Origin: Saccharibacillus sp. O23
GTDB taxonomy: Bacteria; Bacillota; Bacilli; Paenibacillales; Paenibacillaceae
Reading direction: 5' to 3'
Length of the DNA: 64,000 bases
Assembly (NCBI RefSeq): GCF_002205895.1
Contig: NZ_NJDE01000012.1
Location: 1 to 64,000, forward strand
This document shows, in pieces, positions 24,515-35,174 of the stretch. The position numbers and the translations under genes were made by a program. The notes beneath the pieces are model-generated. The model saw only the letters and a program-made list of their open reading frames with translations. It searched no databases and had not been told where the DNA came from. Numbering within the stretch: position 1 is the first letter of the stretch; each line of letters opens with the position of its first letter.

Positions 24515-26185
24515 GTGTCTACTTACAAAGAGAATTCCGTGCAAAGCTTTTTTCCGAGCGAGGACGGAAATCAACAAGAACGCCAGCAGTTTATGCAGTT
24601 GATCGAACAATTGATCGCGGGCGTGGATGATTTGAAGAATCCGGACGGAGTCAATCTGTTGGGAGAAAAAGAACGTTCGAAATCTTTTTATACCGATTTG
24701 ATTCAAAACAGCGTCATTCCGACCGATAGTACGGATCAAAGAGAAGTGAATGCTCGCTTGTTGAAACTGCTGCACAATCACCCTTACCATTCCAAGTATT
24801 TTTTGACCAACATTTTGCCGATGGCAAGTACTCCGGGAATTTTGGGGATGATTACGGCGTTTCTCGTGAACGGCAATAACCTTTGGGACGTATACGGTCC
24901 TGCGGGCGCCGAAGCGGAAGTTCGCGTGGTCAGCATGATGTCCAAGCTGGTCGGATACGACGCCGGGTCGAGCGGCGGCTATACGACATGGGGCGGTCAA
25001 GGCGCGATCTTTACCGGCCTCCGATTGGCGATCGCCAAAGTCGCGCCGGACGCTCCGCGCAAAGGCGTTCCCCGCAACCTCTACGCGTTCTGTTCGGAAT
25101 CGGCGCATTACAGCTTGTTCAAATCTATGGAAGCGACCGGACTCGGCAGCGACAATCTGATCAAGGTCCGCACCCATACCGACAGCTCGATGGACACCGA
25201 AGATCTTCGGCACAAGATGGAACAAGTGATCGCGGAAGGCGGCATTCCGGTCTACGTGGTCGCGACGACGGGCACGACCGACGCGATGGGCATCGATAAC
25301 GTGAAGCTCGTGCTCGAGACCGCCGAAGAAGTCGCGGCTAAGCACGGCATCCGCCGCCCGCATATCCACGCGGACTCGGCGCTCGGCGGATTTTTCGCCT
25401 TTTTCCGCGAGTACGAATTCGACACCAATCCTCTCCGCTTTGCGCCGCAGGTCTTGGAAGCTTTGCAAAAGATTCAGAGCCGGATGCAGTATCTGTCGCT
25501 GGCCGATACGCTCTGCTTCGACTTCCAGAAGCTCGGTCAAACGCCGTATTCGACAAGCCTCTTCTTGGTGAAGAACGCTTCCGATCTTCAGCTCGTCGAT
25601 CTGGCCGAAGAAGAAACGCCTTACGTCGGACACCGCGGTTACGGAGATTACCATACGGGCTACACGTTGGAATGCTCCCGCATGGCAAGTTCGATCAGTA
25701 TCTACAGCGCGCTTCTGGCTTTCGGCGTTACCGGTTACCAGCGTCTGCTGGCCCAGTTCGTCGAAGTCAATCTGGCGTTCCGCGAGACGCTGCGCCGCGA
25801 AGTTCCCGAAGCGATCATCGTGAACGACGAGAACCCGGCGATCATGACGCTGTTCCGCATCTACCCCGACCGCCAAGACGGTTTCCAAGCGGAATTGTCC
25901 GGCCGATGCTCGCTTGCCGATATCGAAGAAACGAACCGTTTGAACGAACAGCTATTCGAAGTATTGGGTAAGCAGCGCGACGTCATGTTCTTCGGAGATA
26001 CCAAAAAGCATTTGGTCGTGCCGACAAGCGAAGGCGCCCAGACGACGCTTTACGCCGCGAAGCTTTTCGTCATCTCGCCTTATACCGAAGTTGCGCACGT
26101 CGAAGAAATCGTCGAATACCTGAAACAAAACATAGATGCCGTCTTTCATTCCTATGCAGATACTTTGCAACCAATCGGAGGGTAA
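24515..26185 (+). CDS. Group II pyridoxal-phosphate-dependent amino-acid decarboxylase
   Basis: The start is a GTG at 24515 behind GGGAGGAA. The 556-residue protein has the group II decarboxylase fold. WGGQGAIFTGLRLAI contacts PLP phosphate, HADSALGG holds the Asp that pairs with the pyridine nitrogen, and DFQKLGQTPYST carries the Schiff-base Lys (about residue 350). Relatives decarboxylate glutamate, tyrosine, tryptophan, aspartate or diaminobutyrate; the substrate is not readable. It follows a c-di-GMP riboswitch, and a chemoreceptor starts 4 bases after its stop, so both respond to c-di-GMP. Its amine product could be a signal or matrix factor (inference). Confidence 0.9.
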   Translation: MSTYKENSVQSFFPSEDGNQQERQQFMQLIEQLIAGVDDLKNPDGVNLLGEKERSKSFYTDLIQNSVIPTDSTDQREVNARLLKLLHNHPYHSKYFLTNILPMASTPGILGMITAFLVNGNNLWDVYGPAGAEAEVRVVSMMSKLVGYDAGSSGGYTTWGGQGAIFTGLRLAIAKVAPDAPRKGVPRNLYAFCSESAHYSLFKSMEATGLGSDNLIKVRTHTDSSMDTEDLRHKMEQVIAEGGIPVYVVATTGTTDAMGIDNVKLVLETAEEVAAKHGIRRPHIHADSALGGFFAFFREYEFDTNPLRFAPQVLEALQKIQSRMQYLSLADTLCFDFQKLGQTPYSTSLFLVKNASDLQLVDLAEEETPYVGHRGYGDYHTGYTLECSRMASSISIYSALLAFGVTGYQRLLAQFVEVNLAFRETLRREVPEAIIVNDENPAIMTLFRIYPDRQDGFQAELSGRCSLADIEETNRLNEQLFEVLGKQRDVMFFGDTKKHLVVPTSEGAQTTLYAAKLFVISPYTEVAHVEEIVEYLKQNIDAVFHSYADTLQPIGG

Positions 26186-26188
26186 CAC

Positions 26189-27934
26189 GTGTCGAAGCCT
26201 ACATCCAATCCTAGCAAGAAATCCGTATTCGGCTGGTACAAAAACCACATCTCGGCGAAAATGATCTGCTCGATTATCTTGTTGATCGTGTTTACTTGCG
26301 CCGCTTTTTCCATTGCCGAATCCAAGATCAGCAGCCGGTTGACGAACGAACTGGAAGATCAATTCGATCTGCGGCTCGCGACTAGCATCCAGTCGATGAA
26401 CGCTTATCTGGAATCGATTCCCGAAAATCCGGCAGACATCGACGGAACAGGCAATGAAGGGTACAAGAAAATCAAAGCCAAGCTGGAGAGCATACTCGTG
26501 ACCGATACGTTGGAAAATGTGTATATTCTCAGCAACAACACCGGCAAAGAGCAGATTGTCGTTCTGACCGGCGTCGACGACGATTACGGTACGGATTACG
26601 CTTTTTCGGATGATATGAAGGCTGCGATCGATTCCCAGAAGATGACGTACAGCTCGATCTACAAAGACGAATACGGCATTCACAAGTCGATCTTCCTTCC
26701 GCTCAAAGACCGGGACGGCAAAACGTTCGGGATCGCGGGCATCGATATCGACGCGAGCGTCATTCCGGCTACGCAGACCTTTATCTTCTGGTTTACTGTC
26801 GTGATCGTCGCGGTGGTTATTGTGATCGGCGTCGCTGTGGCGTTCCTGCTCAGCCGCAGCTTGACTCGCCCGATCAACAAACTCGTGAACGCGACGCAAA
26901 AAGTAGCGGAAGGCGATCTGACGGAAGAATTCGCTCTTCAACGCCAAGACGAGCTGGGCACGTTGGCCGGTTCGTTCAATGCGATGCGAGGCAATCTGGA
27001 GACGTTGATCCATCAAATCTCGAGTTCTTCCAAAGTCTTCTCGGAGACCGCCGGCAATATCAATCAATCGTCCAACGAAATGGGAGCCAGTTCTCATCAG
27101 GTGGCCCTTTCGATGAACAGCGTCAACGAAGGCGTATCGGAAGTCGTGGTTTCGATCACGGACAGCACCTCTTCGATCGTCGAAGTCAACGAAGAATTGG
27201 CCAAAGTCACGAGCGAAGTGACCGGCATGCAGCAGATGGTCCATGAAGTCAGCTCCTACTCCAAAGACGGTCAAGTACTGGTCGAGAAAACGTTGAGTCA
27301 AATGGACGTGATCCAGCAGGAGATGAAACAGTCGCAAGACGCCGCCGCTCAACTCGATACGCGCTCGAAAGAGATCAGCGACTTCATTACGGTCATTACG
27401 CATATCGCGACGCAAACCAATCTGCTTGCGCTGAACGCTTCGATCGAAGCCGCGCACGTCGGCGAGCACGGCAGAGGTTTCGCGGTCGTTGCCGGAGAGG
27501 TCAAGAAGCTGGCCGAACAATCTTCCGAAGCGGCCAACTCGATTACGGAACTGATTCACAGCACGCAGCAGGACAGCCAATCCGTGCTTGCGAGCATCGA
27601 GCAAGGCAGCCAAGCCGTGGAAAAAGGGCAGCAGTGGATTCACGAGATGTCGGAGAATTTCAACACGATCTTCAACGGCGTCTCCTCCTTCTCCGCCCAA
27701 ATCGGCCATCTGAAAGAATCGCTCGACAAAACGGATCGTTCGTTCGAATTGATTACGGACTCCATGCAGAAGATCTCCGGCATTACCGAAGAACAATCGG
27801 CCGGATATCAGGAAGTCGGCGCCGCGATCGAAGAACAAAGCGCCACGATTCAAGAAATCGCGGGCGCGATCCGCAATCTGTCCCAGATGGCGGACGAGCT
27901 TCAAGCTTCCGTGCAATACTTCAAAGTCTCTTAA
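26189..27934 (+). CDS. Transmembrane methyl-accepting chemotaxis protein with Cache-type sensor
   Basis: The 581-residue receptor starts at a GTG behind GGAGGG. One membrane helix ([18 protein letters not shown]), an extracellular sensor of about 150 residues with a Cache-like end ([24 protein letters not shown]), and a second helix ([17 protein letters not shown]) come first. A HAMP domain ([20 protein letters not shown]) and the signalling hairpin with tip [21 protein letters not shown] follow. It sits 3 bp after the decarboxylase stop, so the two are translationally close and share the c-di-GMP riboswitch. The tip has ASIEAAH where AAIEAAR is usual. Confidence 0.93.
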   Translation: MSKPTSNPSKKSVFGWYKNHISAKMICSIILLIVFTCAAFSIAESKISSRLTNELEDQFDLRLATSIQSMNAYLESIPENPADIDGTGNEGYKKIKAKLESILVTDTLENVYILSNNTGKEQIVVLTGVDDDYGTDYAFSDDMKAAIDSQKMTYSSIYKDEYGIHKSIFLPLKDRDGKTFGIAGIDIDASVIPATQTFIFWFTVVIVAVVIVIGVAVAFLLSRSLTRPINKLVNATQKVAEGDLTEEFALQRQDELGTLAGSFNAMRGNLETLIHQISSSSKVFSETAGNINQSSNEMGASSHQVALSMNSVNEGVSEVVVSITDSTSSIVEVNEELAKVTSEVTGMQQMVHEVSSYSKDGQVLVEKTLSQMDVIQQEMKQSQDAAAQLDTRSKEISDFITVITHIATQTNLLALNASIEAAHVGEHGRGFAVVAGEVKKLAEQSSEAANSITELIHSTQQDSQSVLASIEQGSQAVEKGQQWIHEMSENFNTIFNGVSSFSAQIGHLKESLDKTDRSFELITDSMQKISGITEEQSAGYQEVGAAIEEQSATIQEIAGAIRNLSQMADELQASVQYFKVS

Positions 27935-27949
27935 ACGATCGCCATCGAC

Positions 27950-27996
27950 AAACAGGAGAAAGCCGATAACCTCGGCCTTCTCCTGTTTTTATTTTG
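27950..27996 (+). terminator. Terminator of the decarboxylase-chemoreceptor operon
   Basis: ACAGGAGAAAGCCGA pairs with TCGGCCTTCTCCTGT around a five-base loop, then TTTTTATTTT. A short T-stretch on the other strand may also stop fabF transcription. Confidence 0.9.
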
Positions 27997-28015
27997 CGGA
28001 TTCGTGCGGGGATGG

Positions 28016-29257
28016 TCAAACGCCTTCGTACCGTTTCAGCACGATCGCCGAATTATGTCCGCCGAACCCGAACGAATTCGAGATCCCGATCCGCAGGTCC
28101 GCTTTTCTCGCTTCGTTCGGCGTATAATCCAGATCGCACAGTGGATCGGCTTCCTCCAGATTGATCGTCGGCGGAATCCATCCGGTCTGCAAAGTCTTCA
28201 CTAACGCGACCGCTTCGGCCGCTCCGGAAGCGCCGAGCATATGTCCCGTCATCGATTTGTTGGCCGTCACCGGAATCCGGTAAGCCTCTTCCCCGAATAC
28301 GGCTTTGATCGCCGCCGTCTCGGAGCGGTCGCCGATGACGGTGCTGGTCGCATGCGCGCTGATCACGTCGATCCCGGACGCTTCGATTCCCGCTTCCTTC
28401 AGCGCCGAGCGCATCGCGCGCGCCGCGCCGCTGCCGTCTTCCGGCGTCGCCACCATATGATAAGCGTCCGAACTTGCCCCGTAACCGATCACTTCGGCCA
28501 GAATCTCCGCTCCCCTCGCCTGCGCGTGGCTCAACGATTCCAATACGAGGATGCCCGCCCCTTCCGCCATGACGAAACCGTCGCGGCTTTGATCGAACGG
28601 ACGGCTCGCCGCCCGAGGATCGTCGTTACGCGAAGACAAGGCCGTCGCGTTCGAGAAGCTTGACAGCGCGATCCCGTGCAGCGCCGCTTCCGTTCCGCCC
28701 GCGATCATCACGTCGGAACGGCCGGCTTGAATATGAAAAAAGGCTTCGCCGATCGCCGTATTGCCGATCGAACAGGCCGTGATCGGCGCCATCGACGGAC
28801 CGAGCGCGCCGTAGCGGATACTGATGAGCGCCGCCGCCATGTTGGCGATCATCGTCGGCACCAGCGACGGACTGACGCGGCCGGGCCCTCGGCCCGCAAG
28901 CACTTCGCCCTGCCCCATCAGCGTCCGGATCCCGCCGATTCCCGAACCGACGTAGACGCCCATGCGTTCCCGATCGATTTTCTCCGGATCCAGCGCGGCC
29001 TGCGATATCGCTTGCTCGGCCGCGACTAACGCGAATTGGCAGAACCGGTCCAATTTCTTGGCTTCTTTGGCTCCGAGCAGGCCGGTCGCATCGAAATCGC
29101 GCACTTCCCCGGCGATCTGCGTTTTATATCCCGACGGGTCGAACGACTCGATCCGCGCGACTCCCGATCTTCCTTGCGTGAGATTGCTCCAGAACGCGTC
29201 CACCGTGCTGCCGAGCGGCGACACGACGCCCGTTCCCGTAATGACGACTCTTTCCAT
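28016..29257 (-). CDS. Beta-ketoacyl-ACP synthase II (FabF paralogue)
   Basis: The 413-residue protein is a full-length KAS. The nucleophile Cys is in ITACSIGNTAIGEA (about residue 160), the first His in SAHATST, the Lys/His region in NKSMTGHMLGASG, and the glycine-rich end in NSFGFGGHNSAIVL. It elongates acyl-ACP in fatty-acid-type synthesis. The active-site surroundings differ from housekeeping FabF (TACATG.H and NAHGTST are usual). The gene stands alone, away from any fab cluster, so it may be a secondary or specialised KAS (inference). It is divergent from an MmyB-type regulator. Confidence 0.9.
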   Translation of the reverse strand: MERVVITGTGVVSPLGSTVDAFWSNLTQGRSGVARIESFDPSGYKTQIAGEVRDFDATGLLGAKEAKKLDRFCQFALVAAEQAISQAALDPEKIDRERMGVYVGSGIGGIRTLMGQGEVLAGRGPGRVSPSLVPTMIANMAAALISIRYGALGPSMAPITACSIGNTAIGEAFFHIQAGRSDVMIAGGTEAALHGIALSSFSNATALSSRNDDPRAASRPFDQSRDGFVMAEGAGILVLESLSHAQARGAEILAEVIGYGASSDAYHMVATPEDGSGAARAMRSALKEAGIEASGIDVISAHATSTVIGDRSETAAIKAVFGEEAYRIPVTANKSMTGHMLGASGAAEAVALVKTLQTGWIPPTINLEEADPLCDLDYTPNEARKADLRIGISNSFGFGGHNSAIVLKRYEGV

Positions 29258-29416
29258 GACTTTATTGACTCCCTTCGTTTCCTTGTGCTTTCGGGCTTGT
29301 ACCGCTATAATGTCATGGAAAATATCCTATTACAAGTTACCGTTTATACGGGTATAAAGAGTGCTCTGATGCCGGATCATTCTTCTTCTCCGTATCGCGC
29401 GAAAGGAGTCTGCCGC

Positions 29417-30268
29417 ATGAATTCCGCTTCCCGGCTGCAAGCTTTATCCGCTTTTCTCAAAAACAAACGCGCTCTGATTACCCCGGAATCCGCCGGCTTT
29501 CCGGTCGGAGCTCGGCGCCGTACGCCCGGTCTTCGCCGCGAAGAAGTCGCGCAGCTTGCCGGCGTCAGCCTCACTTGGTATACCTGGTTGGAGCAAGGCC
29601 GCGATATTCAAGCTTCGCCGTCCGTGCTCGACTGCGTCGCGGGCGCGCTGCGCCTGAACGCCGACGAGCGCAAATACCTGTACTCGCTCGCGCTCGAAAG
29701 CGGAGCAAACATCCCGACGGCCGAACCGCTCGTGCCTTTGATCAATCCGTCGCTTCGCAAGATCCTGAACGATCTGACTTACTGCCCGGCGATCGTCTCC
29801 GATCGGATGTGCAATATCGTGGGTTGGAACGAAGCGGCGCGCTTCGTGTTTCTCGATTTCGAACGGATTCCGGCAGAGCGGCGCAACATGATCCGTTTGC
29901 TGTTCGAACGTCCGGAATTCCGACGCCTCGCGGTCAATTGGGAACAGTTCGCCAGCGGCTTCTTATCCATGTTCCGTTCGTATTACGGCCGCTACGTCGG
30001 CGACGAGTGGTACGACGGTTTCTTGAGCGAGATGACGACCGCTTATCCCGAATTCCGCAAGATGTGGGAACACGGACAAGTCAGCTACGCGCCGGAAGTC
30101 CATCTGGAGTTTCGCCACGCCAAAGCCGGCAAGATGGTCTACGAACTGACCTCCCTCAGCGTATACGGACAAGACGACCTTCGATGCAGCATCTATACGC
30201 CGGCGGCCGAGACGACGACCGAATCCAAACTTCGCCGCTTGATGGAAGAAAGAAAATCGGCCGAATGA
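29417..30268 (+). CDS. XRE-type transcriptional regulator with MmyB-like ligand domain
   Basis: The ATG at 29417 behind AAAGGAG gives 283 residues. The N-terminal helix-turn-helix (RRRTPGLRREEVAQLAGVSLTW, WLEQGRD, VLDCVAGALRL) and the C-terminal MmyB-like PAS-related domain (CPAIVSDRMCNIVGWNEAA; WEQFASGFLSMFRSYYG; FRHAKAGKMVYELTSLSVYGQ) are typical of this family. MmyB-like domains can bind fatty acids or similar small molecules (family knowledge). It is divergent from the fabF paralogue, sharing a 160-bp promoter region, so control of that gene in response to a lipid is an attractive idea (inference). Confidence 0.9.
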   Translation: MNSASRLQALSAFLKNKRALITPESAGFPVGARRRTPGLRREEVAQLAGVSLTWYTWLEQGRDIQASPSVLDCVAGALRLNADERKYLYSLALESGANIPTAEPLVPLINPSLRKILNDLTYCPAIVSDRMCNIVGWNEAARFVFLDFERIPAERRNMIRLLFERPEFRRLAVNWEQFASGFLSMFRSYYGRYVGDEWYDGFLSEMTTAYPEFRKMWEHGQVSYAPEVHLEFRHAKAGKMVYELTSLSVYGQDDLRCSIYTPAAETTTESKLRRLMEERKSAE

Positions 30269-30300
30269 CCCCTTCTTTCTTCCATTAGGCCGCTTCTTTT
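30258..30300 (+). terminator. Possible terminator overlapping the regulator's stop codon
   Basis: CGGCC-G-AATG pairs with CATT-A-GGCCG, followed by CTTCTTTT. The stem includes the last codons of the MmyB-type gene. The T-run is interrupted. Confidence 0.4.
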
Positions 30301-30347
30301 CCGAAAACGATCTCGAAAAAAAGAAAAAGAAAGCGTATACTTTTCTA

Positions 30348-30376
30348 TTGTCAAACGCTTTCTTAACTGCTATGAT
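30348..30376 (+). promoter_or_regulatory. licT promoter with overlapping cre-like site
   Basis: TTGTCA, 17 bp, TATGAT places transcription start at the first base of the RAT sequence. The spacer contains a cre-like element (reverse AAGAAAGCGTTTGACA). A second, better cre, TGTAAGCGCTTATA, lies at 30485-30498 between the terminator and licT, where CcpA could act as a roadblock. Confidence 0.75.
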
Positions 30377-30382
30377 GACCTT

Positions 30383-30452
30383 GGGATTGTTACTGAAGAA
30401 GGCAAAACCCACCACATGTGCAAAAGGTATATGTGTTGGGTTTTGCCTTCTT
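30383..30452 (+). promoter_or_regulatory. RAT antiterminator site and terminator before licT
   Basis: GGGATTGTTACTG...GGCAAAACC (30383-30410) is a close match to the LicT-type ribonucleic antiterminator. It overlaps the 5' arm of a long terminator stem, AAGGCAAAACCCA / TGGGTTTTGCCTT (30399-30449), followed by CTTT. LicT bound to the RAT would prevent the terminator, giving autoregulation. Confidence 0.9.
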
Positions 30453-30537
30453 TCCGTTAACGGTCCCTTTTTCCGCAATAAGGATGTAAGCGCTTATATC
30501 CTTCGTTGATGATCACGCACAGTAAGGAGGGCGGCAG

Positions 30538-31374
30538 GTGATTATCGGAAAAATCTTTAACAACAACGCGATTATAGCCAGCGACGCGAACAAAAGCGAA
30601 TTTGTCGTTATGGGACGCGGAATCGCGTTCAAGAAAAAGATCGGAGAACCCGTAGATCAGTCTCTGGTCGAAAAAATCTTCGTGCTTCAGCAGAAAGACG
30701 CTTCGGAAAAATTCAAGCTTCTGTTGGAAGACGTGCCGCCCGAGTACATCTCCTTATGCTACGACATCATCGAATACGGCAAAAACATGTTGGACGTGCC
30801 GCTGAGCGATTACATCTACGTGACGCTGACCGACCACATGAACAATGCGCTCAGGCTGCTGGACGAAGGAATCACGACGACCAATCCGTTAATCTGGGAA
30901 ATCCGGCGCATCTATCCGAAAGAATTCGGCATCGGCAAGAAGGCTCTCGAATTCATCGAAGATTCGCTCGGCAAGAAGCTTCCCGAAGACGAGGCGGCCA
31001 ACGTCGCGCTGCATCTGATCAACGCGCAGATCGACCAGTCCTCCCGAAGGACGGACAACGTGGCGGCGCAGACCGAGAAGATCAGCGATATCCTGAACAT
31101 CATCAAATACAGCTACGGCAAAGCGCCCGACGAAAATTCGCTCAGCTACGAGCGGTTCGTCACCCATCTGCGTTTTTTCTTTCAGCGGATCGGCAAACCG
31201 GGACGCGGCGAACTGGAAGACGATTTCCTGCTTCGGCAGGTCAAATCGAAATACAAAAAAGCTTACGCCTGCATGCTCAAAGTCGAAACGTACTTGCAAA
31301 TCGAGCTGCCGGACGAAGAAAAATTGTATCTGACGCTTCATATCCACCGCGTGACGCGCGAATCCGCTTTATAG
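30538..31374 (+). CDS. licT: BglG/LicT-family transcriptional antiterminator
   Basis: The start is a GTG at 30538 behind AAGGAGG. The 278-residue protein has the N-terminal RNA-binding CAT domain (about 1-55, IFNNNAIIAS, FVVMGRGIAFKKK) and two PRD modules with the phosphorylatable histidines (LTDHMNNALRLL, NVALHLINAQID; RFVTHLRFFFQRIG, LYLTLHIHRV). Phosphorylation by the PTS controls dimerisation and binding to RAT RNA. Two RAT-terminator elements flank it, one in its own leader and one before bglP, so it should activate itself and the beta-glucoside operon when substrate is present. Confidence 0.95.
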   Translation: MIIGKIFNNNAIIASDANKSEFVVMGRGIAFKKKIGEPVDQSLVEKIFVLQQKDASEKFKLLLEDVPPEYISLCYDIIEYGKNMLDVPLSDYIYVTLTDHMNNALRLLDEGITTTNPLIWEIRRIYPKEFGIGKKALEFIEDSLGKKLPEDEAANVALHLINAQIDQSSRRTDNVAAQTEKISDILNIIKYSYGKAPDENSLSYERFVTHLRFFFQRIGKPGRGELEDDFLLRQVKSKYKKAYACMLKVETYLQIELPDEEKLYLTLHIHRVTRESAL

Positions 31375-31426
31375 TAGCGGATCGGATCGACGCTTGGCTC
31401 AAGCGTTCTCAATTTCATAAAATCAC

Positions 31427-31520
31427 GGATCGTGACTGGTAATGCAGGCGAGACCAAACGGAAAGCATGTTCCTTCGCAGCGTCGAGGGACGCGCGCTTC
31501 CTTGGTCTCGCCTTTTTTTA
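31427..31520 (+). promoter_or_regulatory. RAT antiterminator site and terminator before bglP
   Basis: GGATCGTGACTGGTAATGC...GAGACC (31427-31455) resembles LicT/SacT-type RAT sequences. It overlaps the 5' arm of a terminator stem, AGGCGAGACCAA (31446-31457) / TTGGTCTCGCCT (31502-31513), with a TTTTTTT run. It regulates read-through from licT into bglPH. Confidence 0.88.
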
Positions 31521-31523
31521 TAA

Positions 31524-34970
<3,447 letters not shown>

Positions 34971-34997
34971 TCCGTCCCACCGTCCCACCCCCTTCAG

Positions 34998-35036
34998 TTA
35001 AGCCGCTCCCCGATTCCCTCGGGCGAGCGGCTTTTC
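34998..35036 (+). terminator. Terminator of the bglPH operon
   Basis: AAGCCGCTCCCCGA, loop TTCCC, TCGGGCGAGCGGCTT followed by TT; a long stem with one internal mismatch. Confidence 0.85.
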
Positions 35037-35174
35037 GCTGCCGGGATTTTCTTTATCCGGAAAAGCGCTCGAAACAGGCTTTTTTTCGCTTTCGCTGTTC
35101 ATGCGCCGTAAAAATGACGATATAAAACGTTACTGTTCGATCGCTTTATTTTTGCGAAAGCCGGAGGTTATTCC

